Source: Modicisalibacter coralii
Lineage (GTDB): Bacteria > Pseudomonadota > Gammaproteobacteria > Pseudomonadales > Halomonadaceae
Direction: 5' to 3'
Assembly (NCBI RefSeq): GCF_004117855.1
Contig: NZ_QWBW01000019.1
Coordinates: 32,190 to 96,189 of the forward strand
DNA: 64,000 bases
The translations under genes were made by a program, and so were the position numbers. The notes beneath the pieces were generated by a model that was given only the letters and a program-made list of their open reading frames with translations, was not told the origin of the DNA and searched no databases. Of the stretch, positions 10,968-21,004 are shown one piece after another (within the stretch, counting starts at the first letter, position 1; every line of letters starts with the position of its first letter).

Positions 10968-12089
10968 ATGCTAAAAAAAGCGTTGGTTACCGGGGTTACG
11001 GGTCAAGATGGATCCTATCTCGTGGAATACTTGCTGGCCAAGGGCTATGAAGTCCATGGGATCAAGCGCCGTGCGTCCTTGTTCAATACGCAAAGGATCG
11101 ATCATGTCTATCAGGATCCGCATGACAAGCATCAGCGCTTTGTGCTGCACTATGGGGATATGACTGATTCGTCCAATCTCATTCGTCTGGTGCAGCATAT
11201 CCAGCCGGACGAGGTCTACAATCTTGCCGCTCAGTCCCATGTGGCCGTGAGTTTCGAGTCACCCGAATATACCGCGGATGTCGATGCCCTGGGCACATTG
11301 CGGCTCCTGGAGGCGATAAGGCTGCTGGGGCTGGAAGGCAAGACGCGCTTCTATCAGGCCTCGACGTCAGAGTTGTACGGGGCCGTACAGGAAATACCGC
11401 AAAGAGAGACTACCCCCTTTTATCCCCGGTCACCCTATGCCGTGGCCAAGCTGTATGCCTACTGGATTACGGTCAATTATCGCGAATCCTACGGCATGTA
11501 TGCCTGCAATGGCATTCTCTTCAACCATGAGTCACCGCGGCGTGGCGAGACTTTCGTGACACGCAAGATCACCCGTGGCCTGGCGAATATCGCCCAGGGG
11601 CTCGAGAACTGCCTGTTCCTGGGTAACCTCGACTCGTTGCGTGACTGGGGGCATGCCAAGGACTATGTGCAGATGCAGTGGCTCATGCTGCAGCAGGAGA
11701 AGCCGGAAGATTTCGTCATCGCGACTGGCAAGCAGATGTCGGTGCGCGATTTCATCCGTCTGAGTGCCGCCGAGCTGGGCATCGGGCTGATATTCCTCGG
11801 CAAGGGTGTCGATGAGTATGCGGTCGTCGACACCGTCGTCGGTAACAAGGCCCCGGCGGTGGTACCCGGCGATGTACTCGTTCGCGTCGATCCTCGCTAT
11901 TTCCGGCCGGCCGAAGTGGAGACGCTACTCGGTGACCCCTCGAAGGCCCGGCGCAAGCTGGGCTGGGAGCCTAGTATCGGCGTACAGGAAATGTGTCGGG
12001 AGATGGTGGCCGAGGACCTCAGGTCGGCCCGGCGTTTTGCACTGCTCAAGGAACACGGGTACGAACTGCCCGTGGCGATGGAGGGCTGA
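10968..12089 (+). CDS. gmd: GDP-mannose 4,6-dehydratase
   Basis: Converts GDP-D-mannose to GDP-4-keto-6-deoxy-D-mannose, the first step to GDP-L-fucose. It starts [18 protein letters not shown] with the NADP Rossmann motif GxxGxxG. It contains STSELYG and the extended-SDR YxxxK in [10 protein letters not shown], plus [16 protein letters not shown], typical of Gmd. The start at 10968 follows GAGGT about 10 bases upstream and gives 373 aa, the normal length; an in-frame start at 10932 would overlap the preceding gene. fcl follows after two bases. Confidence 0.96.
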   Translation: MLKKALVTGVTGQDGSYLVEYLLAKGYEVHGIKRRASLFNTQRIDHVYQDPHDKHQRFVLHYGDMTDSSNLIRLVQHIQPDEVYNLAAQSHVAVSFESPEYTADVDALGTLRLLEAIRLLGLEGKTRFYQASTSELYGAVQEIPQRETTPFYPRSPYAVAKLYAYWITVNYRESYGMYACNGILFNHESPRRGETFVTRKITRGLANIAQGLENCLFLGNLDSLRDWGHAKDYVQMQWLMLQQEKPEDFVIATGKQMSVRDFIRLSAAELGIGLIFLGKGVDEYAVVDTVVGNKAPAVVPGDVLVRVDPRYFRPAEVETLLGDPSKARRKLGWEPSIGVQEMCREMVAEDLRSARRFALLKEHGYELPVAMEG

Positions 12090-12091
12090 AC

Positions 12092-13057
12092 ATGCACAGG
12101 GAAAGAATCTTCGTTGCCGGGCATCGAGGCATGGTCGGCTCGGCGCTGGTGCGGTCTCTCGAGGCGCGGGACAGGCTCGAAATCGTCACCGCCGAGCATG
12201 CGCAGCTCGACCTCACACGGCAGCAGGACGTCGAGGCCTTTCTGGGGGATCTTCGCGTCGACCAGATCTATCTGGCGGCGGCCCGGGTCGGTGGCATCCA
12301 TGCCAACTCCACGTATCCCGCGGATTTCATCTACGACAATCTGATGATCGAGGCGAACGTGATCGCTGCCGCGCATGCAGCCGACGTCAAGAAGCTGCTG
12401 TTTCTGGGCTCGTCGTGCATCTATCCACGGCTCGCGTCACAGCCGATGGCCGAGGAGGCCCTGCTCACGGGCCCCCTCGAGCCCACGAACGAACCCTATG
12501 CGGTGGCCAAGATCGCCGGGATCAAACTCTGCGAGAGCTACAATCGGCAGTATGGGCGAGACTACCGTAGCGTCATGCCCACGAGTCTTTACGGCCCCAA
12601 CGACAATTTCCACCCCGAGAACTCCCATGTGATCCCCGCCCTGATGCGACGCCTTCACGAAGCCCGGCAGAGCGACGCGGGCGAGGTGGTCATCTGGGGC
12701 AGCGGGACGCCCCGGCGCGAGTTTCTGCACGTCGACGACATGGCCAGTGCCTGCGTGCACCTGATGAACCTGGATACGGCGACCCAGGCGCGTCTCACCC
12801 GGCCGATGCTCTCGCATATCAACATCGGCAGCGGCATCGAATGCACCATCCGCGACCTGGCCGAGACCATCGCCCGGGTGGTCGGCTTCGAGGGGCGATT
12901 GACTTTCGATGCCGACAAGCCCGACGGCGCCCCGCGCAAGCTGCTCGACATCTCGCGGCTGCAGGCCACGGGGTGGCGCCCGAGCGTGCTGCTGGAAGAC
13001 GGGCTGCGGATGACCTATCAGTGGTTTCTGGAGAATCAGTACCGCTTCCGCGGTTGA
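12092..13057 (+). CDS. fcl: GDP-L-fucose synthase (3,5-epimerase/4-reductase)
   Basis: Bifunctional epimerase/reductase that finishes GDP-L-fucose from the Gmd product. It starts [19 protein letters not shown], where GxxGMVGSA is the family NADP-binding motif. A catalytic SSCIYP segment and YxxxK in [18 protein letters not shown] are present, followed by [14 protein letters not shown]. The start at 12092 has GGAGG 8 bases upstream and gives 321 aa, the usual length. It lies two bases after gmd. Confidence 0.96.
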   Translation: MHRERIFVAGHRGMVGSALVRSLEARDRLEIVTAEHAQLDLTRQQDVEAFLGDLRVDQIYLAAARVGGIHANSTYPADFIYDNLMIEANVIAAAHAADVKKLLFLGSSCIYPRLASQPMAEEALLTGPLEPTNEPYAVAKIAGIKLCESYNRQYGRDYRSVMPTSLYGPNDNFHPENSHVIPALMRRLHEARQSDAGEVVIWGSGTPRREFLHVDDMASACVHLMNLDTATQARLTRPMLSHINIGSGIECTIRDLAETIARVVGFEGRLTFDADKPDGAPRKLLDISRLQATGWRPSVLLEDGLRMTYQWFLENQYRFRG

Positions 13058-13085
13058 ACCCTCGACGGACACGAAAGGTGACACG

Positions 13086-14495
13086 ATGATAACGCCCGTG
13101 ATTCTGGCCGGGGGCAGCGGTTCCCGGCTATGGCCCTTGTCCCGCCAGTTGCGGCCCAAGCAGTTCCTGTCGCTGTTCGGTGAGGCGAGCCTGCTGCAGG
13201 AGACGCTGGGCCGACTGTCGGCGCTCCCGCACCGGCCGCCCGTGGTGATCTGCAACGAGGACCATCGTTTCCTGGTTGCCGAGCAACTGCTTCAGTCGCA
13301 AAGCCCGGACGCCTGTATTCTCCTCGAGCCGGACGGACGCAATACGGCGCCGGCCATCGCCCTGGCGGCCCTGCGTGTCCAGGCGGAAAACCCCGAGGCC
13401 CTGTTGCTGGTGCTGGCGGCGGATCATGTCATCGACGACGTGGAGGCCTTTCACGGCAGCATCGAAGGGGCAAGGCAACTGGCCGTCCAGGGGGACCTGG
13501 TGACCTTCGGTATCGTGCCCCAGCACGCCGAGAGTGGCTATGGCTACATCCAGCGCGGCGATCCTCGCGGCGACCACGGCTTCGCGGTCAAGCGCTTCGT
13601 GGAAAAGCCCGACCGGGCCACCGCCGAGGACTATCTCTCGACTGGGGACTACTACTGGAACAGCGGCATGTTCCTGTTCCAGGCCGGACGCTACCTGGAA
13701 GAACTGGAGGCCCACGCACCGGAGATCGTCCATGCCTGCCGGCAGGCCATGCAGGGCGCCCATCGCGATCTGGATTTCACGCGACTCGACGCCGAGGCCT
13801 TTCGGCGTTGCCCGTCCGACTCGATCGACTATGCGGTCATGGAGCGGACCCAGCGTGCCAGTGTCGTGCCGCTGGATGCCGGCTGGAGCGATGTCGGGAG
13901 CTGGTCGACGCTCTGGGAAATCGGCGAGCAGGACGCAAACCGCAACGTCACCCGCGGCGACGTGGTCTGCCACGACGCGCACGATCTGCTGGTCCAGGCC
14001 GATCATCGGCTGGTGGCGGCGGTGGGGATCGAGAACCTGGTCATCGTGGAAACCAAGGATGCGGTGCTCGTCGCGCACAAGGACCGCGTCCAGGAGGTCA
14101 AGCGCATCGTCGAACGCCTCAAGCGGGAGGGGCGCGGCGAGTATCTCGATCATCGCGAGGTCTATCGGCCCTGGGGCGTCTACGATTCGATCGATCGGGG
14201 CGGGCGCTATCAGGTCAAGCACATCACCGTGAAGCCGGGCGCCCGGCTCTCGGTCCAGATGCACCACCACCGCAGCGAGCACTGGGTGGTGGTCTCGGGG
14301 AGCGCGAAAGTCACGGTGGGAGACAAGACCTACCTGGTCGCCGAAAACGAGTCGACCTATATCCCCATCGGCGAGATCCATGCCCTCGAGAACCCCGGCA
14401 AGATCCCCCTGGAACTGATCGAGGTGCAATCGGGTTCCTATCTGGGGGAGGACGACATCGTGCGCTTCGACGACCGCTATGGACGCTGCCAATGA
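13086..14495 (+). CDS. manC: Mannose-1-phosphate guanylyltransferase / mannose-6-phosphate isomerase (bifunctional)
   Basis: Supplies GDP-mannose for Gmd. The N-terminal nucleotidyltransferase has [12 protein letters not shown] (pyrophosphorylase signature) and [14 protein letters not shown] (sugar-phosphate binding). The C-terminal cupin-type isomerase domain (from about residue 345) has RPWGVYDSI and [15 protein letters not shown] with metal-binding His and Glu residues. 469 aa, typical of the ManC/AlgA/CpsB family. It overlaps the following GT2 start by 4 bases (ATGA). A phosphomannomutase (manB) is not seen in the window. Confidence 0.95.
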   Translation: MITPVILAGGSGSRLWPLSRQLRPKQFLSLFGEASLLQETLGRLSALPHRPPVVICNEDHRFLVAEQLLQSQSPDACILLEPDGRNTAPAIALAALRVQAENPEALLLVLAADHVIDDVEAFHGSIEGARQLAVQGDLVTFGIVPQHAESGYGYIQRGDPRGDHGFAVKRFVEKPDRATAEDYLSTGDYYWNSGMFLFQAGRYLEELEAHAPEIVHACRQAMQGAHRDLDFTRLDAEAFRRCPSDSIDYAVMERTQRASVVPLDAGWSDVGSWSTLWEIGEQDANRNVTRGDVVCHDAHDLLVQADHRLVAAVGIENLVIVETKDAVLVAHKDRVQEVKRIVERLKREGRGEYLDHREVYRPWGVYDSIDRGGRYQVKHITVKPGARLSVQMHHHRSEHWVVVSGSAKVTVGDKTYLVAENESTYIPIGEIHALENPGKIPLELIEVQSGSYLGEDDIVRFDDRYGRCQ

Positions 14496-15241
14496 CCACA
14501 CCGACGTTTTCCATCATCACCGCCTGCTTCAACAGCGAGAAAACCATCGCCGATGCCATCGCCAGCCTCAAGTGCCAGACCTGGCCCGGGGTCGAGCACG
14601 TGGTGATCGACGGCGCCTCCCGCGACGCGACCGTCACCATTGCCCGCGAGCGACTCTCAGCTGCCGACGTGCTCGTCTCCGAGCCCGACCAGGGGATCTT
14701 CGATGCGCTCAACAAGGGCCTGGCGCGTGCCACCGGGGACGTGATCGGCTTTTTGAACTCGGACGACCTGCTGGCCGACGAACAGGTCCTGGCCAGGGTC
14801 GCCGCCAGCTTCGAGTCCGATGCGGTGGGGGCCGTCTACGGTGACCTGCAGTACGTCAGCGCCAGCGACCCGGATCATGTCATCCGCCACTGGCGTTCCG
14901 GCGACTTCCAGCGCCCCAAGCTGCGACGTGGCTGGATGCCGCCGCACCCCACCTTCTTCATGCGCCGTGAGCTGTACTGGACGCTGGGCGGCTTCGATGC
15001 CAGTTTCCGTATCGCCGGCGACTACGAAGCGCTGCTGCGCTACCTGAGCCATGAGGCGCTGACCATCCGCTACATTCCCGAGGTGCTGGTCAGGATGCGC
15101 CTGGGAGGCGCCAGCAACGGCAGTCTCAAGGCGATCTTCAACAAGTCCCGCGAGGATGTCCGCGCGATGCGCAAGAACGGCATCAACCCGCTGCTGGCGT
15201 TGCCCTGGAAGAACCTCTCCAAGCTACCGCAGTTCTTCTGA
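14492..15241 (+). CDS. Glycosyltransferase family 2 (WcaA/WcaE-like)
   Basis: A 249-aa GT-A enzyme starting [19 protein letters not shown], typical of GT2. [11 protein letters not shown] and [11 protein letters not shown] (metal-binding DxD-like SDD) follow. [12 protein letters not shown] and [11 protein letters not shown] match the WcaE/colanic-acid-like GT2 group, in which the D/ED region acts in acceptor binding. The start overlaps the manC stop by 4 bases, so it belongs to the same operon. Sugar specificity is unknown. Confidence 0.88.
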   Translation: MTTPTFSIITACFNSEKTIADAIASLKCQTWPGVEHVVIDGASRDATVTIARERLSAADVLVSEPDQGIFDALNKGLARATGDVIGFLNSDDLLADEQVLARVAASFESDAVGAVYGDLQYVSASDPDHVIRHWRSGDFQRPKLRRGWMPPHPTFFMRRELYWTLGGFDASFRIAGDYEALLRYLSHEALTIRYIPEVLVRMRLGGASNGSLKAIFNKSREDVRAMRKNGINPLLALPWKNLSKLPQFF

Positions 15242-15363
15242 ACGCCGTCACTCCCCCCAACGACTCACCCCGCATCGTCCGAGCGCCCGCGTGTCATCGC
15301 CGTGGTGTCGCTGTGCTCGGCCCTGCTCATTGTCACTTACCTCCTGGTCGAAGGAGCTGCTCG
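15242..15363 (+). other. Short gap with a possible gene remnant
   Basis: The 122 bases between the GT2 stop and the aminotransferase read through in one frame as a hydrophobic stretch (VVSLCSALLIVTYLLVEG) ending at a TGA just past 15364. It has no good start. It could be a leftover C-terminus of a deleted membrane-protein gene or simply chance. The last bases hold the AAGGAG ribosome binding site of the next gene. Confidence 0.25.
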
Positions 15364-16539
15364 ATGCTGAACACGCCGTTTTCCCCCTGGCCCTGCTTCA
15401 CCGAGGAAGAGGCCGACGCGGTGAGGCGCGTCCTGCTCTCCAACCGCGTCAATTACTGGACGGGCGGCGAGACCCGGGCCTTCGAGCGGGAATTTGCCGA
15501 GGCCACGGGCTGCGAGTTCGCGATCGCCGTGTCGAACGGCACCACCGCACTCGATCTGGCGTTCAAGGGGCTGGACATCGGCGCGGGCGACGAGGTGCTG
15601 GTGACCTCGCGGACCTTCCTCGCCTCGGTCTCGAGCATCGTCACCGCCGGGGCGATACCGGTCTTCGTCGATGTCGATCGCGAGACGCAGAACATCGCGC
15701 CCGAGGCCGTGCGCGAGGCGATCACGTCACGCACGCGGGCGATCGTCGCCGTGCATCTGGCCGGCTGGCCGTGCGACATGGCGGCCTTGATGGCGATCGC
15801 CGAACGCCATGGGCTGTGGGTGATCGAGGACTGTGCCCAGGCGCATGGTGCGCGCTATCGGGGGCGCAGTGTCGGGAGCATCGGGCATGTGGGCTGCTGG
15901 TCGTTCTGCCAGGACAAGATCATCACCACCGGGGGGGAGGGGGGCATGGTCACCACCCATGATGAAGCGCTGTGGCGACGCATGTGGGCCTACAAGGATC
16001 ACGGCAAGAGCTGGCAGGCCGTCTACGAGCGCGAGCATCCCCCCGGCTTCCGCTGGCTGCACGAAAGTTTCGGGACCAACTGGCGGATGACCGAGATGCA
16101 GGCGGCCATCGGACGCATTCAACTCACGCGCCTGGACGAGTGGCAGGCGATTCGCCGCCGCAATGCCGAACGAATATGGCGAGCCGCGGCGGAGTGCCGG
16201 GGGCTGCGAGTGGCCGACGTGCCCGACGACATTCGGCACGCCGCCTATAAATGCTACGTGTTCGTCGACCCCGGTGCGCTCAAGGAGACCTGGAGTCGCG
16301 ATCGTATCCTGGAAGAACTGACGCGACTGGGCGTGCCCTGCTTTTCAGGATCCTGCTCGGAAGTCTATCTCGAGAAAGCCTTCGACAACACGGGCTGGAG
16401 GCCCGGCCGAGCGTTGCCGGTCGCCAAGGAGCTGGGAGAAACCAGCCTGATGTTCCTGGTTCATCCGACACTGACATCGGAAGAAATCGAAAAAACATGC
16501 GCGGCGCTGTCCGCCATCATGTCGCAGGCCGCCGCTTGA
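15364..16539 (+). CDS. DegT/DnrJ/EryC1-family sugar aminotransferase
   Basis: PLP-dependent enzyme that aminates a nucleotide-linked keto-sugar. The start at 15364 follows AAGGAG with about 8 bases spacing, giving 391 aa, typical for the family. Landmarks are VSNGTTALDLAFKGL, VIEDCAQAHGA, the PLP-lysine region FCQDKIITTGGEGG and NWRMTEMQAAIG. It sits in the GDP-mannose/fucose operon, so GDP-4-keto-6-deoxymannose (giving a perosamine-like sugar) is one candidate substrate. The LegB product of locus B, which lacks its own aminotransferase, is another. The sequence alone does not decide. Confidence 0.85.
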   Translation: MLNTPFSPWPCFTEEEADAVRRVLLSNRVNYWTGGETRAFEREFAEATGCEFAIAVSNGTTALDLAFKGLDIGAGDEVLVTSRTFLASVSSIVTAGAIPVFVDVDRETQNIAPEAVREAITSRTRAIVAVHLAGWPCDMAALMAIAERHGLWVIEDCAQAHGARYRGRSVGSIGHVGCWSFCQDKIITTGGEGGMVTTHDEALWRRMWAYKDHGKSWQAVYEREHPPGFRWLHESFGTNWRMTEMQAAIGRIQLTRLDEWQAIRRRNAERIWRAAAECRGLRVADVPDDIRHAAYKCYVFVDPGALKETWSRDRILEELTRLGVPCFSGSCSEVYLEKAFDNTGWRPGRALPVAKELGETSLMFLVHPTLTSEEIEKTCAALSAIMSQAAA

Positions 16540-16589
16540 TCCTCGAGAACTCGGCCGCGATGACGCGTCACTCGCTAGGGGCCACCGGA

Positions 16590-17933
16590 ATGTCGATAAA
16601 GAAAGTCGATGTCATGATCTTCGTGGCACTGTGTTCTTTCATTTTCATCAACTCTTTCTTCATACATCGAGTGAGTTTCGTCGATTCGGTCGCGTTTTTC
16701 CTGGTGTGCACCAGTTCGGCCGCGGTCATATTCCTGTATCGCCAGAAAGGGGCCACGCTGCTGAAGCTGTTCTTTCTGTTCAGCTTCCTGTTCTTTGGCT
16801 TCGTCCCGCCGCTGGAACTCTATTATGGGGAGGTCTATTGGGGAGGCAGGCCCTTCAGTGCCGGTGATTATGGTTATGCGGCGCTGCTGGTGTTGTTCTT
16901 CAATGTCGTGGTTTTCGTGAGCTATCTGTTGACCAGCCGGTCGGGGTACCTGTCCTCCGAGACCGATGCGCGTCTCCCCGAGCAAGATCGGGTGCGCCTG
17001 GAGTTCATTCAGGTCCTGCTCCTCGTTGGCGTATCCGCCATGGCCTGCCTGTTGATTCTCTACATGAATGATTTCAATGTGTATTCCCTCGTCTTCCGAG
17101 GTGGAGAGCTGGTCCAGAGAAAAAGCCTGGATAGCGTGTCCTCGTCACTGCTGTATGGCTTTTTCATTCGGTTCATACCGATCAGTACGGCCATCGTCAT
17201 GTTGTTCATGGTACGCGGCATGTGGCCTATCAAGGCGCTACTGCTCGTCATCGGTGTCGTCTCGGCGTTCCCCACCGGACTGGCCAGGCTTTCGGTGCCG
17301 ACCTATTACTTCCCGCTGCTGTTTTTCTTTTTCCCGAGGTTGCTGAAAAACAATCGGGTGCCGTTGCTGGTTTCCCTGGGGATCGTCTTCGTCTTCCCGT
17401 TTCTGGAAGGATTCAGGCGCTATTCGTCGGAAAGCGGGTTGAGTTACTCCCTGGACTACAAGTTCTTGTTGGCGGGGCATTTCGATGCCTTCCAGAATTT
17501 CACGCGTATCATAACCGACGACTTCGTCTCCTATGGATACCAGCTGCTGGGGGTGCTCTTCTTCTACGTGCCCAGAAGCTTCTGGTCTTCCAAGCCGGTG
17601 GGTACCGGACATGCGCTGGCCGAACAGGAAAATTACAACCTGGCCAATATCTCGGCGACCTGGTATGCGGAAGGCTGGGCCAATTTCGGTTTCCTGGGCG
17701 CCTTGCTGTTTTCCGTGCTGATCGGCGTTGTCATGGCCAAGCTGGACAGGAAGTACTGGCTGGGGCATTCACGACCCTTTTTCAGGATCATGTATCTGGT
17801 GCTGCTGGGCTATGTGTTTTTCCTGCTCAGAGGCGATCTGATGTCGGGGATGGCTTTCCTGATCGGGACCATGATGGCCATTGCCGTTCCCTATTTGATC
17901 ATCAGTCGGGTCAGGCTGCACCGATTCCTCTAG
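16590..17933 (+). CDS. wzy: Oligosaccharide repeat-unit polymerase (Wzy-like), multi-pass membrane protein
   Basis: About 447 aa with around 10-12 hydrophobic segments. A larger periplasmic loop follows HFDAFQNFTRII and includes PRSFWSSKPVGTGHALAEQE and SATWYAEGWANFGFLGALL, which resembles the loop region of O-antigen polymerase families. It would join lipid-linked repeat units at the periplasmic face. The start at 16590 is favoured by AGGGG upstream; 16560 is an alternative. It is the last gene of locus A and converges with the minus-strand pair downstream. Wzy proteins diverge strongly, so the call rests on topology and context. Confidence 0.75.
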   Translation: MSIKKVDVMIFVALCSFIFINSFFIHRVSFVDSVAFFLVCTSSAAVIFLYRQKGATLLKLFFLFSFLFFGFVPPLELYYGEVYWGGRPFSAGDYGYAALLVLFFNVVVFVSYLLTSRSGYLSSETDARLPEQDRVRLEFIQVLLLVGVSAMACLLILYMNDFNVYSLVFRGGELVQRKSLDSVSSSLLYGFFIRFIPISTAIVMLFMVRGMWPIKALLLVIGVVSAFPTGLARLSVPTYYFPLLFFFFPRLLKNNRVPLLVSLGIVFVFPFLEGFRRYSSESGLSYSLDYKFLLAGHFDAFQNFTRIITDDFVSYGYQLLGVLFFYVPRSFWSSKPVGTGHALAEQENYNLANISATWYAEGWANFGFLGALLFSVLIGVVMAKLDRKYWLGHSRPFFRIMYLVLLGYVFFLLRGDLMSGMAFLIGTMMAIAVPYLIISRVRLHRFL

Positions 17934-17955
17934 AGGTGATGCCCTTTGATGGAGA

Positions 17956-18210
17956 TTATCTTCGCGGACTCAAGACGACGATGGCGTCAGGGCTGGTGAT
18001 CCGTAACGTTCGGGATGGCAGGCCATCGCTGAACGTCGTTGTCGACAAGGGCCATAGCACCGCCCCGGTCAGGAGCTGCAGGAAGGTTCGACGAGTCATC
18101 AGGAGCGCGTCGGGGTCGCTGGCTCGATCGATTGCCTTTTGAGGGGGTGTCTTCATGCGATGGTTGGCCCGGGTGGTGGGTGCCGATGATGAGCCCGCCG
18201 AGCGTTTCAT
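17956..18210 (-). CDS. Small protein with a twin-arginine (Tat) motif, unknown function
   Basis: An 84-aa frame whose ATG (18210-18208) overlaps the stop of the upstream tailspike-like gene (ATGA), suggesting translational coupling. Residues 39-55 read TRRTFLQLLTGAVLWPL, a good match to the Tat consensus S/T-R-R-x-F-L-K followed by a hydrophobic stretch. A short tail follows, ending VVLSPRR. It may be a short exported protein or the surviving N-terminus of a longer Tat-exported enzyme. Internal ATGs could give shorter forms. I do not recognise a family. Confidence 0.45.
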   Translation of the reverse strand: MKRSAGSSSAPTTRANHRMKTPPQKAIDRASDPDALLMTRRTFLQLLTGAVLWPLSTTTFSDGLPSRTLRITSPDAIVVLSPRR

Positions 18211-20345
18211 AGGTACTTGACCCCCACCCAGCCGACGAAGCCCGAGCCGGTGGTTTCGACATAGAGTCTTCCTTCCCGCCAGCCGTCGCTGCCTGCCTGA
18301 AATTGGCCCCCGAAGTCGTGGCTGGTCAGCCTCACGCACGCCTCGTAATAGCCCGCGCCGGGGGACGCCTCGATTTCCGCGATCAGCCGGGCATCGCTGC
18401 CGGCGTCGAAGGTGGCGTCCTGCCACCTGTCGCGGTCCTTGACGGCGTACAGGCGATGGGTGGTGGCCTGCCAGGCTTCCGGCTGCTTGAACGCCCAGAA
18501 CTTGGTGGGCCGCGCATGCGTCGGCAGTTTCATCTTCAGGCGGTGCCTTTCCATGACGGCTTCAGCGACGCCGAACGTCACGGTCTTTTCTTCCACTCCG
18601 AGCGACAGACCGGCTCCCAGTTCGGCACAGGCGGGGTTGCGGGGGTAGAAAAAACCCTCGCCGTCAATGGTGTAGGCGCCGCCGGTCTCGATATGGGGTG
18701 AGGAAATGGAGACGACGCCCGTCAAGTTCTCGTCATGGGTGCCGGCGTAGGGCGTCGAGCGGGCGCGCTGGTAATGGATGCCGGCGCTGTGGGTCACGTA
18801 GACGGACGACATGCCGCCGCGGGTCGCACTGCCCGAGAGGTTGGAAGTCGGGTGTTGGCGAATGATCCCGCGTCCATAGGTGAAGACCACATTCTCGAGC
18901 CGGGCGTTGAGCTTTCCGGCGTAATGGAGCAGGTCGACATCCTTGCCGTCGGCGTTGATCTGCACATCGGAAAGGTTGAGGGTCAACATCCTGCTGCGGT
19001 TCCCCTGTGTCGCATGATCCTCCTGGCACAGGGCCCTTTCCCCGGGCGCGCTTCTGGCCTCCCAGCGGCTCGACAAGAACGAGACCTTGCCGGAATACCA
19101 CAGGTTCCTGGCGGTATCAGGGTATATCCACGAGTAGAAGGTACCGCGGCCGATGAAACTGCCGCCAAACACCTTGATTTCTCCTCCCGCCTCATCGCGT
19201 ATCAGGGTGTACCGCTCGGCGCTGTCGTCATTTTCCATGTCCGTATCGATGAAGGTCGTGTTGACGGCCTGCAGGTTGTTGTTCAGGAAAGACGTCCGGC
19301 AGTTTCTGAATTTGCAATTGAAGAACAGGGTTTCAGACGCCCACCCGTGAGTACTGCCATCGAACGGATTCTGTGTCGTCGTCATGGCGCCTATGGCGAA
19401 ATCCCTCAACTCGACTCTGTCGAAGCGGTTTTTCCAATTCGGGATGCCGGCCGACAGCGAGGAGGAAATCGCGATGCCGACGGACGTCCCGGCCGTCTCG
19501 GCCACTAGCTGAATGTTTTTCAGCAGGCTGCCGCTGGAGGTCTCCGAATAATGGAAGGCCTGTTTCGCGGAGGATCCGGTTGCCGATTGGCTCCGGAAGA
19601 TGATGGTCGTTCCGCGCTGTGACGATAAACCCTCTATCCAGCTGGTGGACCGACTGTCGATGACGCACGTTCGGGAGATGACGATACGGATGTCGCCGAG
19701 ATAGAGGGGAAGATGATATTTCTCGGCCGCTCTTTTTGCCGAGAAGAATTTCTCGGTCTGGTCTTCGGTCACGCTGTCGATCAGATCGAACCAGTCCGAA
19801 TAGATGGCCCCTGCGGGAAGACGGATGAACCTTCCGGGCCGTGCCTCCGTGCCAAAGACCGTGCCGCCATCCACGGCTTGCGTACTGTTGGCCGACCAAT
19901 AGAACTGGCCGCCCCCGCCTTCTCGATTCTGCCGAAAACGCTTGATGTAAAGCGTCTGGCCATCCAGCAATCGCCGTGTGTCCAGTTCCTGCAGTGCGTT
20001 CACGCATTCCACATAGAGTGTCCTGCGATCCAGTGCCTCGACCAGTTGCTGTGACCCGGAGGAGGTCGAAACGCTCAATGAATTGGCATCGTCGATGTCG
20101 AAGAACTGAACCTTCAGCGTTTTTTCCAGGTTTCCCTTCCGGATATGAATGTCGTACTTGCCGTTAGGCGCCGAGAATTGCAGGAGACCCTCGTGGTCCG
20201 ATTTGAGCGGGTTCGTGAGGGGGATATCGGCTGGTCCCTTGAGATCGTCCACCAGGCGAGTGGTGTCAGCATGATAGACATGCGCGGTGGCATCGGCGAG
20301 TAACGCGCCATCGTCACTCTGTATGAATAGGGTCTTCAGCTCCAT
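18207..20345 (-). CDS. Phage-tailspike-like beta-helix protein (putative polysaccharide depolymerase)
   Basis: 712 aa. The N-terminus (residues 1-68, LADATAHVYHADTTRLV, IPLTNPLKSDHEG, APNGKYDI) looks like the adaptor module of many phage tail fibres and spikes. Next comes the spike linker GGGGQFYW (143-150) with DGGTVF (159-164) and GRFIRL, then SDWFDLIDSVTEDQ. The remaining ~500 residues are rich in repeated beta-strands typical of right-handed parallel beta-helix (pectate-lyase-like) enzymes, with a C-terminal beta-rich domain. No signal peptide is visible. Tailspikes of this build usually cleave or deacetylate capsules. No other phage gene is nearby, so it may be domesticated to trim the polymer, or be a prophage relic. 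Activity is inferred. Confidence 0.7.
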   Translation of the reverse strand: MELKTLFIQSDDGALLADATAHVYHADTTRLVDDLKGPADIPLTNPLKSDHEGLLQFSAPNGKYDIHIRKGNLEKTLKVQFFDIDDANSLSVSTSSGSQQLVEALDRRTLYVECVNALQELDTRRLLDGQTLYIKRFRQNREGGGGQFYWSANSTQAVDGGTVFGTEARPGRFIRLPAGAIYSDWFDLIDSVTEDQTEKFFSAKRAAEKYHLPLYLGDIRIVISRTCVIDSRSTSWIEGLSSQRGTTIIFRSQSATGSSAKQAFHYSETSSGSLLKNIQLVAETAGTSVGIAISSSLSAGIPNWKNRFDRVELRDFAIGAMTTTQNPFDGSTHGWASETLFFNCKFRNCRTSFLNNNLQAVNTTFIDTDMENDDSAERYTLIRDEAGGEIKVFGGSFIGRGTFYSWIYPDTARNLWYSGKVSFLSSRWEARSAPGERALCQEDHATQGNRSRMLTLNLSDVQINADGKDVDLLHYAGKLNARLENVVFTYGRGIIRQHPTSNLSGSATRGGMSSVYVTHSAGIHYQRARSTPYAGTHDENLTGVVSISSPHIETGGAYTIDGEGFFYPRNPACAELGAGLSLGVEEKTVTFGVAEAVMERHRLKMKLPTHARPTKFWAFKQPEAWQATTHRLYAVKDRDRWQDATFDAGSDARLIAEIEASPGAGYYEACVRLTSHDFGGQFQAGSDGWREGRLYVETTGSGFVGWVGVKYL

Positions 20346-21004
20346 GGCGCGGTTTCGTCTCCCATCTTCTATCTCCCATCATCCGTCTCCCGTCTCGATA
20401 GCTAGGGTAGAGGGTTTTCAGGCGATTTTCCGCGATGCCCCACCATGCTCGGAGGCTGGTCCCGGGCACGCTCTAGGCTCGGGTTCAGCGGGCCATTCTG
20501 GCGCGCCGTCACAAGCCTGACGAACCTTGGCCGTATCGCCCCTAGCGTCGGGCTTCACCTCATGCGGCAAGGATGAATCATCTCAGTATCCGACCATCCC
20601 GAGCGATGAAAAAACACATCGAGTGAATGGTTGTAGTGTGAGGATAAACAACGCCGCGGATGGCTTAAAAAACCCTGCTTATTAGTCATTCAATTGGGCC
20701 TGTGAAATCCGGATTTGTCTGTAACAATATGTAGTCAGTGGTTTGGGTCCGATCGATATTTGTTCGAAAAATCCGTCAGTTGCAGAGGGGTTACGACCCT
20801 TCGGGGCGGTAGCGTGGTTTTCGGGAAGCGATAAAACGGTACCTGCCCGCAGTGCTGCAACAAGAATGATCGCCAGTGATTTGGGGTAATGACTGTCGAG
20901 TTGGCAATGAGTCGCCGGTTCATCGATGGGGCCGACTTCCGGAACAGTGAAGTGGCTCGTTCTCGATTCTTCTTTTTCACGGTTCGTCGACGCGAGAAAA
21001 ACTC
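20346..21004. promoter_or_regulatory. 659-bp leader/promoter region of locus B
   Basis: Noncoding region divergent between the tailspike-like gene and legB. A CTCCC-rich imperfect repeat (about 20362-20398) lies at the tailspike end. An AT-rich stretch at 20620-20770 probably holds the promoter. An exact ops element is at 20805-20816, 188 bases before legB. Short frames here lack supporting features. No promoter boxes are assigned with confidence. Confidence 0.65.
20805..20816 (+). promoter_or_regulatory. ops element (operon polarity suppressor) of locus B
   Basis: GGCGGTAGCGTG matches the ops consensus exactly and is identical to the copy before wza. The two copies share the longer word CGGGGCGGTAGCGTGGT, while the surroundings differ. 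It lies on the coding strand in the leader of a ~15-kb operon, the expected target of an RfaH-type antiterminator. Confidence 0.88.
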
